Assembly: GCA_900491605.1 (NCBI GenBank)
Contig: UESW01004012.1
Coordinates: 29,920 to 93,919 of the forward strand
Direction: 5' to 3'
Source of the DNA: Calamus simplicifolius
Taxonomy: Eukaryota; Streptophyta; Magnoliopsida; Arecales; Arecaceae
Length of the DNA stretch: 64,000 nt
Positions within the stretch are counted from its first letter, which is position 1. Each line of letters begins with the position of its first letter. A program made the position numbers and the translations under genes. Under the pieces are notes generated by a model, which was given only the letters and a program-made list of their open reading frames with translations, did no database searches and was not told the DNA's origin. This document shows positions 21,601-35,003 of the stretch, one piece after another.

Positions 21601-24600
21601 CGTGAGCATGTGCCTTTTATACCTGTCCGAATACCCAACTTGCGGCTTTGGAAGATCTCCATCGTACCATGGCTGTGTGGGTACCATACGTGTCCGGCAG
21701 CTGTGTAGGCGTCCAGTGCACGTCGCTGGTTGATATGACTGGGCACCCTTGCTAGAGGTAGCGATCGTACGCCGTAGCGAGGCATGGCGATGCACAGGGA
21801 CATGCAACGCGCCAAACACCGTTATGAGGCATGGCCCTCCGTAACGGGGCACAATCACGGGAGTACCGAATGGTATGCCGTGGCAGGGCATGGTCATGCA
21901 CAGGGGCATGCAACGCGCCAAACGTCGTTATGAGGCATGGCCCTCCGTAACGGGGCACAATCACGGGAGTACCGAATGGTACGCCGTGGCAAGGCATGGC
22001 CATGCGCTGAAATCATGTGTGAGCACCGTGCAACCTGATAGTTGTTGTTTTCCTTGGCAGTCGAGTCGCATGCTAATCACTGGTGACCCCACCCCCCGAC
22101 CCCGAGGGGGTGCCGGGGGTGGGGGAATGACAGTGCACCCCGAGACCGGTGGGGGCTCGGGGTTAAGAAAGGATGACCCCGCCCCCCGACCCCGAGGGGG
22201 TACCGGGGGTGGGGGAATGATAGTGCACCCCGAGACCGGTGGGGGACTCGGGGTTAAGAAATGATGACCCCGCCCCCCGACCCCGAGGGGGTACCGGGGT
22301 GGGGGAATGATAGTGCACCCCGAGACCGGTGGGGGACTCGGGGTTAAGAAATGATGACCCCGCCCCCCGACCCCGAGGGGGTACCGGGGGTGGGGGAATG
22401 ATAGTGCACCCCGAGACCGGTGGGGGACTCGGGGTTGAGAAATGATGACCCCGTCCCCCGACCCCGAGGGGGTACCGGGGGTGGGGGAATGATAGTGCAC
22501 CCCGAGACCGGTGGGGGACTCGGGGTTAAGAAATGGTGACCTCGCCCCCCGAGGGGGTACCGGGGGTGGGGGAATGATAGTGCACCCCGAGACCGGTGGG
22601 GGACTCGGGGTTAAGAAATGGTGACCCCGTCCCCCGACCCCGAGGGGGTATCGGGGGTGGGGGAATGATAGTGCACCCCGAGACCGGTGGGGGACTCGGG
22701 GTTAAGAAAGGATGACCCCGTCCCTCGACCCCGAGGGGGTACCGAGGGTGGGGGAATGATAGTGCACCCCGAGACCGGTGGGGGACTCGGGGTTGAGAAA
22801 TGATGACCCCTTTCCCCGACCCCGAGGGGGTACCGGAGGTGGGGGAAATGACAGTAGCTGCCGTTACCTTTTCTGACGATGCTGGGATCAGTCATATCAC
22901 TATCTGTTCTGAAAGAGGTACTTCATTTTGAGGGCGCTACCTTCCACTTCTTATGCATAATTGCTATGTAGTTCTATGACATAATTCTCTAAATTTTCAA
23001 AAATATAAATATATAGTTAATTATTTTTGAGAACATAAACATGAAGATGATTGTCCAAGTGATGATGGCAGTAGTAGAGATGATAGAAGCCAATGTGATG
23101 GTGGTGTCAATGATTGTTGTTGTGGTGGTGGTGATGGTGGCATAGCAAAGGTCATGGTGGCAGCGGCAGCAGCGGCAATGATCGCACTGATGGTGGAGGT
23201 AACGGTGGTGATGGTGTGGAAATGATAGTAGCTCCAGTGGTAGTGATAATGGTGATGGAGACACTTGTGGCAACTATGGGGAGAGATGTTGGTGGTGGAG
23301 ATGATAGGGGCGATGATGGAGGTGGTGTCAGTTGTAGTGGTAGAAAATATGTTATTCATTTTTAAAAATAAAAATAATAGCAGAAAACATGTTTATTGCT
23401 TTGGTTTTCATAATTTTTTTAAAAAAAAATTAAAAGTGATGCCAGAAATGCCTTCAACTTTTTTGGTACTATGGTTTACAAGTAACTAATTGCTGGTATG
23501 TTGGACAAGGCTTGTTCATAATGACCATGGTTATATGTGTTGGGGAGCACGGAATACCCCCAAGATCACGGCTATAGCGTATATGAGTAATACAAAAAAC
23601 TTTTACCGTTCTAATCTATTAGTATAAGATCATACCTTCAGATTTGAACTTTGGAACACTTTGATTCGATTGCTCGATCTCAACCTTTTAGCCTTCCGTC
23701 ATATTCCCGAAAATACCTTCCTTCTCTCACAAGATGGTGGAATCTCTCGGCCAACCTAGGATTTCTTGTTTTTCTTTTTTCTCAAAAATGTTAACCCTAG
23801 CAACCAACTGAGAGAGTATTTATAGGGCTACAACAGGGACCAATAGGCAAATATGAAAAGGACTTCCCACGTAATTAAATCTCTTAATCCTACCCCGGGT
23901 TAGGATTCAATTACGTAAATTACAATTCATTCCACTAAAGAATTATAATTGTACTCCTAATCATATTCAAATTTATATTTTCGAGCCTTAATATTAAATA
24001 CTTATTATCTCTCCACGTTAAGATTACAGATATCCATCAATTAAATTTAATTACTGACAATATAATTTAATTGGCTGTTATTATCCTTGAGACTTATCCA
24101 CTTAACTTATTTGATGTATCGGATTCAAAATCCACTTGCAAGATTTGATACAATCAAAACTTATAAGCTTTCTTAAGGGGATATCATCAATCCAAATTAA
24201 CAGGACATGGATTCCTTCAACTATTAATATTACCATATATATAATGTTATTGCCCAACCCACTGAGTTTATTGACTCATATAGAATCTCACTCTATGTGT
24301 AATCAAAGCAATAATCACTACATACATGTGTCTAGAAATAGAATTCAAATTAAGAGCATAAGTAATCATAATATTCATGAGTTTTATATTATTTTATAAA
24401 ATAAGTATAAAATAATTAACTCAACTGGGTCCTATTCAATACACACAAAGTGTACTAGCACAAATAGTTAGAATAAACCATTCCCCGTAGTCAAGACAGA
24501 CCTACTAAAAATTTGTGCTACAGTTCTACTGATGGTATGCCCAATTCCATCTAAAACTGTGAACAATAAACTTGAATTCCAAAAGAATCGATGATCTAGT

Positions 24601-27600
24601 CTTCTGTGTGTAAGCCGTACTCTACACACTAGATCAAATACTCTTTGTAAATACTAGACACATGCACATATATAGTAAATGGCACACATTGCTCAAAATG
24701 AATTCTCATTAAAATGTAAAGACATAACATAAAGCATATCTTTTAGTCTATATCTCTATCAATCTCCCACTTAGACTCAAAGCAATGCTTGTACACATCT
24801 AACTCCCATGCCCTCTACATGTCTATCAAAAACTTTCGAAGTTAAACTCTTTGTAAAAGGGTCTGCTAGGTTGTCCTCAGATGTAACCTTGGTCACCAGC
24901 ACGTCACCTCTTTGCACGATGTCACGTATCAGGTGATACTTACGCTCAATGTGTTTAGATTTCTTATGAATCCTGGGTTCCTTCGAATTAGCAACTGCCC
25001 CACTATTATCACAATAAAGTGTAATAGGTAATTGCACTGAAGGTATCACACTAAGATCCAAAAGAAAGTTTCTTAGCCAAACAGCCTCTTTTGCAGCCTC
25101 AAATGCAGCCACATACTCAGCTTCCATAGTAGAGTCAGCAACACAAGTCTGCTTCACACTCCTTCAGCTAATTGCTCCACCACCCAAAGTGAACACATAT
25201 CCCGAGGTTGATTTCCTAGATTCATTATCTGATTGGAAGTCCGAATCTGTATATCCTATAGGCACAAGACTATCATCTTGGTAAACTAACATATAATCTT
25301 TAGTCCTTTTCTGGTATTTAATTATATGTTTTACTGCAGTCCAATGTTCTCGCCCAGGGTTAGACTGAAATCTGCTAACCATGCCTACGGCAAAACATAT
25401 ATCAGGTCTAGTACATAGCATAGCATACATTAGGCTTCCTACTGCAGAAGCATAAGGAACTGCCTTCATACTTTCTATCTCTTCAGGTGTCTTAGGACAC
25501 TGATCCTTAGATAGAGAAATTCCATGCCTGAAAGGAAGAAATCCTTTCTTGGAATTATGCATACCAAAACGGATGAGAATTTTATCGATATAAGTGGCTT
25601 GAGATAAGCATATCATCCTTTGCTTGCGATCTCGCAAAAGCTTGATCTCTAGGATGTGACTTGCTTCTTCCAAGTCCTTCATATCAAATTGTCCAGATAA
25701 CCATACCTTGACCGAAGATAACACTCCCATATCGTGTCCAATAAGTAAGATGTCATCCACATATAGTACCAGAAACACCAAAGTTTTTTCATCACGCTTC
25801 TTGTACACACATGACTCGTCAGGACTTTATCAAAACCATAAGATTTAATAGCTTGATCAAAACGAGTATTCCAAGATCTAGATGCCTGCTTAAGCCCATA
25901 AATGAACCTCTTAAGCTTGCACACCAAGTGCTCCTGGCCTTTTACTATAAAACCGTCTGGTTGCATCATGTAAATGCACTCGTCAAGATTTCATTAAGGA
26001 AAGCTGTCTTGACATCCATTTGCCAAACTTCGTAATCGAAATGAGCTGCAATGGATAAGAGAATCCGGATAGACTTAAGCATTGCTACTAGTGAAAAGGT
26101 TTCCTCATAGTCGGTCCCTTCTTTTTGAGTAAAACCTTTTGCAACTAGCCTAGCCTTGAAGGTTTCCACCTTCCCGCCTGCTCCTCTCTTCTTCTTATAG
26201 ATCCACTTGCATCCGATGGGTTTTACTCCCTCGGGTGGTTCTACAAGATCCCATACCTGATTAAAGTGCATAGACTCTATCTCTGATTTCATAGCATTTT
26301 GCCAAAGAGTTGCATCTTTATCCTGTAATGCTTCATTATAGCTACTGGGTTCAGTATCCAGTTCATCAGAGATTCTGTCATATGACTCTCCAAGGAACAT
26401 ATACCGTTTAGGTATATTTACAACCCTCCCATTACGACGAGGCACAATCTAATTGTATGTGCTTGTAGTAATACGATCTGACTCTGATCCTTGTGCTCCA
26501 TCAACCTGCACTGGTTCTGAAACTGGTGCATTAATGGTATCCTTTTGTACCAGTTCAGGGTCAGTTCGTGTTACTATACTTCTCCCACTACGAATAGTTA
26601 TTGGGAAGTTTGGAAACTACTTTCTTGTAGTGTTTCTGCTTGTACTATTGGTATTAAAGGAGCCAGTCTAGTTTTATCGCCTTCAACTCTTCTAGAGCAA
26701 TTTTACTTCTGGGTTTGTGGTCTATAATATAGTCCTCCTCCAAGAATCGGGCATTGGTGCTAACAATGACCTTCTGATCCTTAGGACAATAAAATAAACC
26801 ACCTTTTGTTCCTTTAGGATATCCAACAAAGAAGCATACATCTGTCCTTGATTCCAACTTATCTGGTTTACCTTTTAGTACATGTGCTGGACAACCCCAA
26901 ACCCGAACATGTCTTAGACTAGGCTTGCGCCCAGTCCACAGTTCTGTGGGTGTCTTAGGTACTGACTTAGATGGTACCAAGTTAAGAATATATGCAGCTG
27001 TCTCTAATGCATATCCCCAAAACGAAATAGGTAAGTCTGAATAACTCATCATAGATCTAACCATATCCATAAGAGTCATATTCCTTCTTTCAGCTACACC
27101 ATTCTGCTGTGGCGTACTAGGTGCAGACAACTGGGATTCAATCCCAGCATCTAATAAGTAATCTGTGAACTCCCCTAAGAGGTACTCGCCACCACGATCG
27201 GATCGTAGTGTCTTGATATTTTTACCATGACGGTTCTCTGTTTCTGCCTTAAAAATTTTAAATTTTTCAAAGCATTCAGACTTACGGCGCATCAGATAAA
27301 TATACCCATATCTTGAGTAATCATCAATAAAAGTGACAAAGTACTCAAAACCACCTCTAGCTTGGATGTTCATTGGGCTACACAAATCAGAGTGAACCAA
27401 TTCTAATATCTCCTTAGCTCTATTGCCTTTGGTCGAGAATGACCGCTTGGTCATTTTTCCTTCTAAGCAAGATTCACAGACCGGTAGTGCCTCTACTTCC
27501 AATGAACCTAATGGTTCATCTTGAACCAGTCTAGAAATCCGTCTTAGATTTATATGACTCAGGCGCAAGTGCCAAAGATAAGTTTGATTCATTTTAGAAG

Positions 27601-30600
27601 GATATTTTCTCTTACATGGTCTATTATTGTTATTCACTTCATTTAGTTGCACGTAGGAGAAACATGATTAATAATATAAAGACCATCCACCAATGTACCA
27701 GAACATATAAATGTTTATTTTTCTTAATAACAACGGAGTCATTAAAATAAACTGAATATCCATCATCAACCAACTTAGAAACTGAAATTAAATTCCTTCT
27801 AATTGAAGGTACAAAAAAATAGTCTTTTAATATTAAAATTCTATTTCTACTAAAAGAAAAGCTAAAATCTCCCACTGCAACTACTGATACTCTCGTGCCA
27901 TCTCCCAGAAATATGTAAATCTCCCCATCACTTAGTTGCCGGGTCTGCTGGAACCCCTGCAAAGAATTGCAAACATGATTAGTGGCTCCCGTATCTACAC
28001 ACCAGCCACTGGTAGATAACAGTACTAAACAAGTTTTAACTACAAGTGAATGAGATATACCTCTAGCCTGTTTCCTGGCAAGCCAAATTGGACATTACTG
28101 CTTCCAGTGACCTGGCTGCTTGCAGACGAAGCACTTTCCCTTCTTTTTTATTTCTCCATTGGGCTATGGGGTCTGATGTTGTTTCTTTTTCTGAACCTTT
28201 TTCTTCTTCATGAGACTTCGAAGAAGAACCTTTTTCAGTAACCATAGCAACTGCAGGTTTCTTAATGAAACTCTCTACTACCTGAAGTTCTTTAAGTAGC
28301 TCTGCCAATGAAAAATTCATTTTGTTCATGGTGTAATTTAGGCAGAACTGCTTAAAAGAATCAGGTAGGGTCTGAAGAATGATATCAACCTGGGTTTCCC
28401 CATCCATCTCCGCTCCAAGGATCTCCAGTTCATTCAGAAGACTAATCATCTTTAGAACATGATCCCTGATAGGAGTTCCTTCAGCCATATTAGTGTTCAT
28501 CAGCTCTTTCATCGCAGTCTGCCTAGCTGCACGACTCTGATCCCCAAACATTTCTTTGAGGTTGAACATCATGTCATAGGCAGAGGGCATAGATTGATGC
28601 TGATGTTGCAGAACATTTGACATAGATGCCAATATGTAACACCACACCATCTCATCAGCCTTAACCCACTTATGGTAAGCTTGAGACTCCTCATCTGAAG
28701 CCCCTTCATCGGGCTCTGCGGGATAGACCTGAGTGAGCACATACTTGTACCCTTCTGCAGTTAACACTATATCCAGGTTTCTTTTCCAATCAATGTAATT
28801 AGGACTAGTCAATTTGTTTTCTTTGAGTATCACAGCAAGTGGATTGAAAGAAGACATTTTAATCCTGAGAATCATTCATACATCAAATAAGATATCATGA
28901 GCAATAAACTTTAAATTCAAAATTATAAGTAGGGCTCCTCAACCACTACAAAATAAAAGAATTTGCCAGCAGTCTAGTACATTTTGAATAGTATGCCTCG
29001 ATGGAAGGACGTCTACTACTCATCATTTATCTAGACAGATAAAACCTATTAATTTTACTATCTAGGTAAAAGGTAACATACCAAGTAAAATTAATTAGCT
29101 GGCTAACTTTGGTCATATAAATATTTATAGTGACTCCGATGGGGAGGATACCAATATTTATACCTAAGTGTATACCATCACTCAATGCTAGATCCATTGT
29201 CCCATGGTGGATCCCTCAGATGGAGAGGTAATCCAACATTAACAACTACTAGGGATTATTCTTGGTGAGCTGGCAATCAATTTCATCCTATGGGGAGGAA
29301 AGCACTAATGCTAACACATGAAATTAACTACCTCACCAATAAACAAGTGATGGGACCATGGGATTTAAATGTGATTAATTTCCTCTCCCACTTAGTTATT
29401 TAAATAATATTTTGAGGGTTATAAAACTTGTGTTTGATTATCTTATAAATTCAAAACACAAACAGCAAGGGATTATCCAATTAACCATGTTCTCCTAGTT
29501 ATAGACATAAGAACGAAAGGATAAATAATCAAGCAAGTATGCAACATAACCAATATAAACAAGATAAATAAAATCCCTATTATTATGGTCAAATTTTTTC
29601 ACGCAGATGAAGATCCCTGTTGCACCATGATTGCTATTTTGCTCGACGATTTGCCGCTTCACATACGGAGGTCTGGGGGCTGGCCCCCAGCGGGGATCGA
29701 CCTGCCCGGTCAGGTCGCGGGGTCTGGGGGTTGGCCTCCAGCGGGGATCACGGCTATAGCATATATGAGTAATACAAAAAAACTTTTACCGTTTTAATCT
29801 ATGAGTATAAGATCATACCTTCAGATTTGAACCTTGAACACTTTGATTCGATTGCTTGACCTCAACTTTTTAGCCTTCCGCCGTATTCCCAAAAATACCT
29901 TCTTTCTCTCACAAGATGGTGGGATATCTCGGCTGACCTAGGGTTTCTTGTTTTTTTTTTCCTCAAAAACGTTAACCCTAGCAACCAACTGAGAGGGTAT
30001 TTATAGGGCTACAACAGGGACCAATAGGCAAATATGAAAAGGACTTCCCACGTAATTAAATCTCCCAATCCTACCCCGGGTTAGGATTCAATTACGTAAA
30101 TTACAATTCATTCCACTAAAGAATTATAATTGTACTCCTAATCATATTCGAATTTATATTTTTGAGCCTTAATATTAAATACTTATTATCTCCCCACGTT
30201 AAGATTACAGATATCCACCAATTAAATTTAATTACTGACAATATAATTTAATTGGCTGTTATTATCCTTGAGACTTATCCACTTAACTAATTTGATGTAT
30301 CAGATTCAAAATCCACTTGCAAGATTTGATACAATCAAAACTTATAAGCTTTCTCAAGGGGATATCATCAATCCAAATTAACAGGACGTGGATTCCTTCA
30401 ACTATTAATATTCACCATATATAAATGTTATTGCCCAACCCACTGAGTTTATTGACTCATATAGAATTTCACTCTATGTGTAATCAAAGCAATAATCACT
30501 ACATACACGTGTCTAGAAATAGAATTCAGATTAAGAGCATAAGTAATCATAATATTCATGAGTTTTAAATTATTTTATAAAATCAGTATAAAATAATTAA

Positions 30601-33600
30601 CTCAACTGGGTCCTGTTCAATACACACAAAGTGTACTAGCACAAATAGTTAGAATAAACCATTCTCCGTAGTTAAGACAAACCTACTAAAAATTTGTGCT
30701 ACAGTTCTACTGATGGTGTGTCCAATTCCATCTAAAACTGTGAACAATAAACTTGTATTCCAAAAGAACCGATGATCTAGTCTTCTGTGTGTAAGCCGTA
30801 CTCTACACACTAGATCAAATACTCTTTGTAAATACTAGACACATGCACATATATAGTAAATGGCACACATTGCTCAAATAAATTCTCATTAAAATGTAAA
30901 GACATAACATAAAGCATATCTTTTAGTCTATATCTCTATCAATATGTAACTAACCGATAAAGTATACGAGCTAGAGGGAACACAAAGGTGAAATATTTAT
31001 TGTTGCTGCCAAATCACTTGTGATGAGCGTCGGGTGAGCTGAGATCTCCGCAGGCCTTCGAGGATGCAGAGAGGTCACTGTCTTCCTTCTAGAGCCTGCA
31101 AAAAAGTCCCGGACCGGTTGTTCTGGTGGGGACCCTTCGACGCAAGTCAGTGGGTTGTAGAACAGGAATTGTATATGAGTAGAACTTGAGAGATAGAGAG
31201 AAAGAGAGATTCCCCGCATTGAGCTCGGGTCCTCTTTTTATACATGTCTGGGGGTCCCGTTTACCTCGTTCCGTTGGAACCATCGAATTTTCTTCGTTGG
31301 GATAAGTTTCTCCGAACGGCAAGTGGTTAAGCCGTTGCTGGATGAGGGCTGCTTGTAGCGATAACTGCTGAACGAGCTAACACTTGCCCGTGATTTCAGC
31401 GAGCGAGGTACACGGCAATAGACCTCGAATCATGGGATCTGTTGTATGAGACGGGTCATTGTGCATGCAAAAAAGGCGTCAAGTTAGGACCGAAGCCGTT
31501 GCTGGAGGCCGGCGCTGGAGCCAAAGGCTAGCGCTGAAGGCCGTTGTTGGAGGCCGACGCTGGAGGCTGACGCTGGAGGCCGGAGCCAAAGGCCAGCGCC
31601 GGAGGACGTTGCTGGAGGCCGGCGCTGGAGGCCGGCGCTGAAGGCCGGAGCCAAAGGCCAGCACTGGAGGTCGTTGCTGGAGGCCGACGCTGGAGGCCAG
31701 CGCCGAAGGCCGACGCTGGAGGCCGATGCTGGAGGCCGGAGCCAAAGGCCAGCACTGGAGTTCTATTTCTGGATTTTGCTGTCACATCATTATTTTCGTA
31801 AATCGTGCAAAGATAATACCACCAAGAGGAATCGGCTAGCCGTATCATTTATTATTACAAAGAAGTAATTCATGTGCATGGACAACTTGGAAGGAAAACA
31901 ATAGATGTCGAAAATACTAGAAAACTCTTGGTATATAAACTTAAAATATTTGCCCTCTTTCTTGTGTGGATTGATATAAAATTAACTACAAGAGGTAATA
32001 AAATAAAGAAAATTCTTATGCAAAAGTAACAAAGAGGGTAAATAGGTTTAGAAGATATTACCAACAAGGGGTGACTAGAAGTCTTGTGCTTTCCTTTTCT
32101 GCTGGACCTTTGATCTCACACCTCTGGCTGCACAAACTTTGGCAAATGTTCATTAAATAGAAGTCAATTGAAGTTGTTCAATCTCTCACCAAGCTCTTCC
32201 TCTAAAATTTCATAGCCTTGAACCACAATCCTTTTACATAGCCTCATATCACACAAGAAGATAAAAAAGAAAACTCTCAAATTTATTAACTCAGTTCTGT
32301 ATGTAAAAGAAAATAGTTCATGGATATCATACACAGAGGGCCCTTGAACTCTTAGGACTCTTGCCTAATAAATGCATGACTTGAATATTATGAGAAAAAA
32401 AAATCCTTGTCTAATCCTAATAGGAATTCTTGCTTGATTTTACAACCTTTCTCATTAGGGAAAAGTAGGAACAATAGGCCAGCAAGCAATTGGAATCAGA
32501 GCTCTGGTCAACCTTGCTGTGAATGGCAAAATCATAATTTTTGCAACTTTGACAGTGACTTCCAACATGACAACCCTCCTAAAATGACCATGACTGCCTC
32601 ATCTGGTCTGTGATTACAAAGGTTTAGTTTGTTTTGGAAAGTTGACCCGGTATTGGATATGATGGATGTGGCTTGAAATTTATGTTCCTTGTATTCTAAT
32701 ACTAGCAAAGCCTTGCTTAGTAGGCTGCTGTACCTTTAAGGGTTAGCCTTGATTTTCACATGTTGACTAATTCAGTTGTCCTTGGAGCATGGTGTCCAGT
32801 TACTTTGGGGCCTTGGAACACATGAGAAAGTGACATGTGGCTTTGTTATATGTTATTTCTCATTGTAGTAATTTATTTGTATGATGATGATGATGATGAA
32901 AGACTGTCTTGAGTTTTGCAGTGATGATAAGATGATTAATTTATAAATGAGGCCTGATTTTATATACACCAAGATTTATTAGCTTCTCCTTTTATGTTGT
33001 TTTTTCTGTGAAGTATGCTCATCATATAATTATATTGAAATTGTTTAACTGTATATAGATAAAAAAGCATTTTATATGCAAATATGCACTTTCTGAAAGA
33101 GTATTTACTGATGTGCTTCTATGGACAGGGACCGCAATATGTATGCACAAATTTCTGGACTTTCATTTGTACAAATTGTAGTGGATTACAGTAAGTATTT
33201 ATTGGCATCTTTATTTTAAATTTTCATTTGCCTTTAATATCTATTTGTTTCTTATTGTATGTGTTCACAGCATGTGATACAATATATATTTTGTGGTGAT
33301 GGATTGACTTAGATTACTGAATTCCCTTGGATGATGGACTTTTGGGTACCATACGGCAGGAATGACTGATAAAAATAGTTTTCTGGTTTTATGCTAACTT
33401 TTCATTTTTTTTTCCCCAAAGCCGGGAATTCACCCACCGTGTCAAATCAATATCAATGGCTAAATTTACTCCACAAGAAGTTCGTGCCCTTCAAGAAGGG
33501 GGCAATGAGGTACATGTCCTTTTTAATGGCTACAATCAACTTGGGGCTTCACATTATTTAGTGATTGTTTCTTACTGCCTTACCTTTTTCTTTCTAAACA

Positions 33601-34968
33601 GCGTGCCAAGGAAATTTATTTCAAAGAATGGGATCCGCAACGACACTATGTTCCTGACAGCAGGTGCATTGCTGATGCTAGGTTTACCATATTGATAACT
33701 GCATAATAGGTAAATCTGACCTTTTTTTGGTTTCAGTAATCCTGATAAACTCAGAGATTTCATTAAGCATGTTTATGTTGATCGGAGATATGCTGGGGAT
33801 AGGAGCATCGACAAGCCTCCAAGGGTGAAGGTAGTACTTGAATTCTTTGAGTAAGATCTTGAATGTTTGCTTTGATATTATCACTGGTTGTGGTGTGAAG
33901 AAACCATCTCAGAGGTCTTCTTGAGTTTTTTGTATGATAGTTACCCTCATTCTTAAACAGGATCACATTTGTATGATGCAGGGTGACAGGGAAGATTCTC
34001 ATGAGAACAGAAGGGAAGATTCCTACCGGGGTAACTCAAGAAGCCCACCTTATGAGGACACTTATGGACGTCGTTATGGTGAACGACCTGGTTCTAGAAG
34101 TCCGGGATATGATCGAGGTGATTACAAGAGAAGTCCTGGAGATGATAAAATTGGTAATGGATTCCAAAACTGGAATGTTGAAGATCGCTGGTCACCAGAT
34201 GGAATTCCAAGGCCAGAGGGAAGGTCACCAAGCCATCCGAAAGATGTTAATGCACCCAGTCCCCCCATTGTACGGCCTATTAGAGAGATACTTGGTAGCG
34301 ATATTCCATCTGTTCAGATTAATGGGCCTCCTAAATCAAATGCAATCCAGTCCCCTGGGAGTCCTGCACCAGCACAGGTGAAATTCTTGTGAATTATGAA
34401 CGATTTATTACTTTCTTGTATCTGTGGTGATGGAAATCATTGCTGGATGATATTTTCTTATTCGTCTTGTCTTTTATCGAATACCAATGCCTGATATAAA
34501 TGCTATTGCTATCATGAACAGGTGCAAACTTGTTTTCTAATACTCAAAGTACTGCTACTGCAAAAGCCAGATACTTAGTTCCATACATTATCATATGTAT
34601 CTATTTTGCATGAAATGGTTGCATACCAAATTGATGCTTGGTTCATTTTGATAATAAAAGGGAAAACAGAAGCTGTCTATGCGTACTTCAAGAACAATGA
34701 ATGTGTCTTAAGACAGGTTTCTTGTTAATCTATATTGTCTTGGTAGCTTATGATGGTAAACTCTGTTTTGGAGCTTTGTAGGTAAATATATGATACTTTA
34801 TAGACATCATCCTTTTAGATCTTACTGTTGTTTCTAACAATTTTTGTTGAAAGCACACATGCTATGTCATACAAGCAATTCCTAACTAGATTGAAATAAC
34901 ATTGTGGCCGATGTATGCCGTTTGAAAAAACATTTTCAAAACTAGAACCCTTTAAATGCCACTTGCTT

Positions 34969-35003
<35 letters not shown>

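Larger units (their letters stand above)
10231..22904 (-). mobile_element. Full-length Ty3/Gypsy retrotransposon of the Tat lineage, TSD CTATC
   Basis: The element spans 10236-22899 with duplication CTATC at 10231-10235 and 22900-22904. LTRs: 10236-12089 (1854 bp, 3' LTR on the minus strand) and 21368-22899 (1532 bp, 5' LTR). On the minus strand the order is LTR, primer-site region (reading TGGCGCGCCAGGAAGGGG next to the 5' LTR), gag, protease, RT, RNase H, second RNase H, integrase, 98-bp array, antisense ORF, polypurine tract (near 12090-12106), LTR. Gag-pro-RT-RH-INT is the Gypsy order. The extra RNase H and antisense ORF point to the Tat/Retand group. Several frameshifts make it non-functional. 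The outer LTR tip at 10236 reads TAATGACG instead of TGATGACG. Confidence 0.95.
23533..30946 (-). mobile_element. Ty1/Copia retrotransposon, TSD ATATG
   Basis: The element spans 23538-30941 with duplication ATATG at 23533-23537 and 30942-30946. LTRs: 23538-24761 (3' LTR, 1224 bp) and about 29746-30941 (5' LTR). On the minus strand the order is gag, protease, integrase, RT, RNase H: the Copia order. A polypurine tract 'aagtgggagat' abuts the 3' LTR (complement at about 24762-24772). The inner 26 bp of the 5' LTR are replaced by unrelated GC-rich sequence and no standard primer site is seen, so the copy is likely defective. Frame breaks occur between protease and integrase and within RT. Confidence 0.95.
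9685..33128 (+). other. Giant first coding intron (23,444 bp) loaded with retrotransposons
   Basis: Donor GTACGG at 9685 and acceptor ...TGGACAG at 33128, both in phase 0 and joining CINCNSL to GPQYVC exactly as the Arf-GAP finger requires. It contains three TSD-flanked insertions: Gypsy 10236-22899, Copia 23538-30941 and solo LTR 31001-31847. They total 20,915 bp plus 15 bp of duplicated target, leaving a pre-insertion intron of about 2.5 kb. All three lie antisense to the gene. Confidence 0.9.

Noticed and set aside
22989..23359. His/Thr/Ile-rich minus-strand ORFs
   Set aside because: Translations of a GTG/GAT-rich minisatellite within intron 1.
31459..31848. Ala/Gly/Arg-rich ORFs on both strands
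   Set aside because: Produced by the short minisatellite in the solo LTR 31001-31847.
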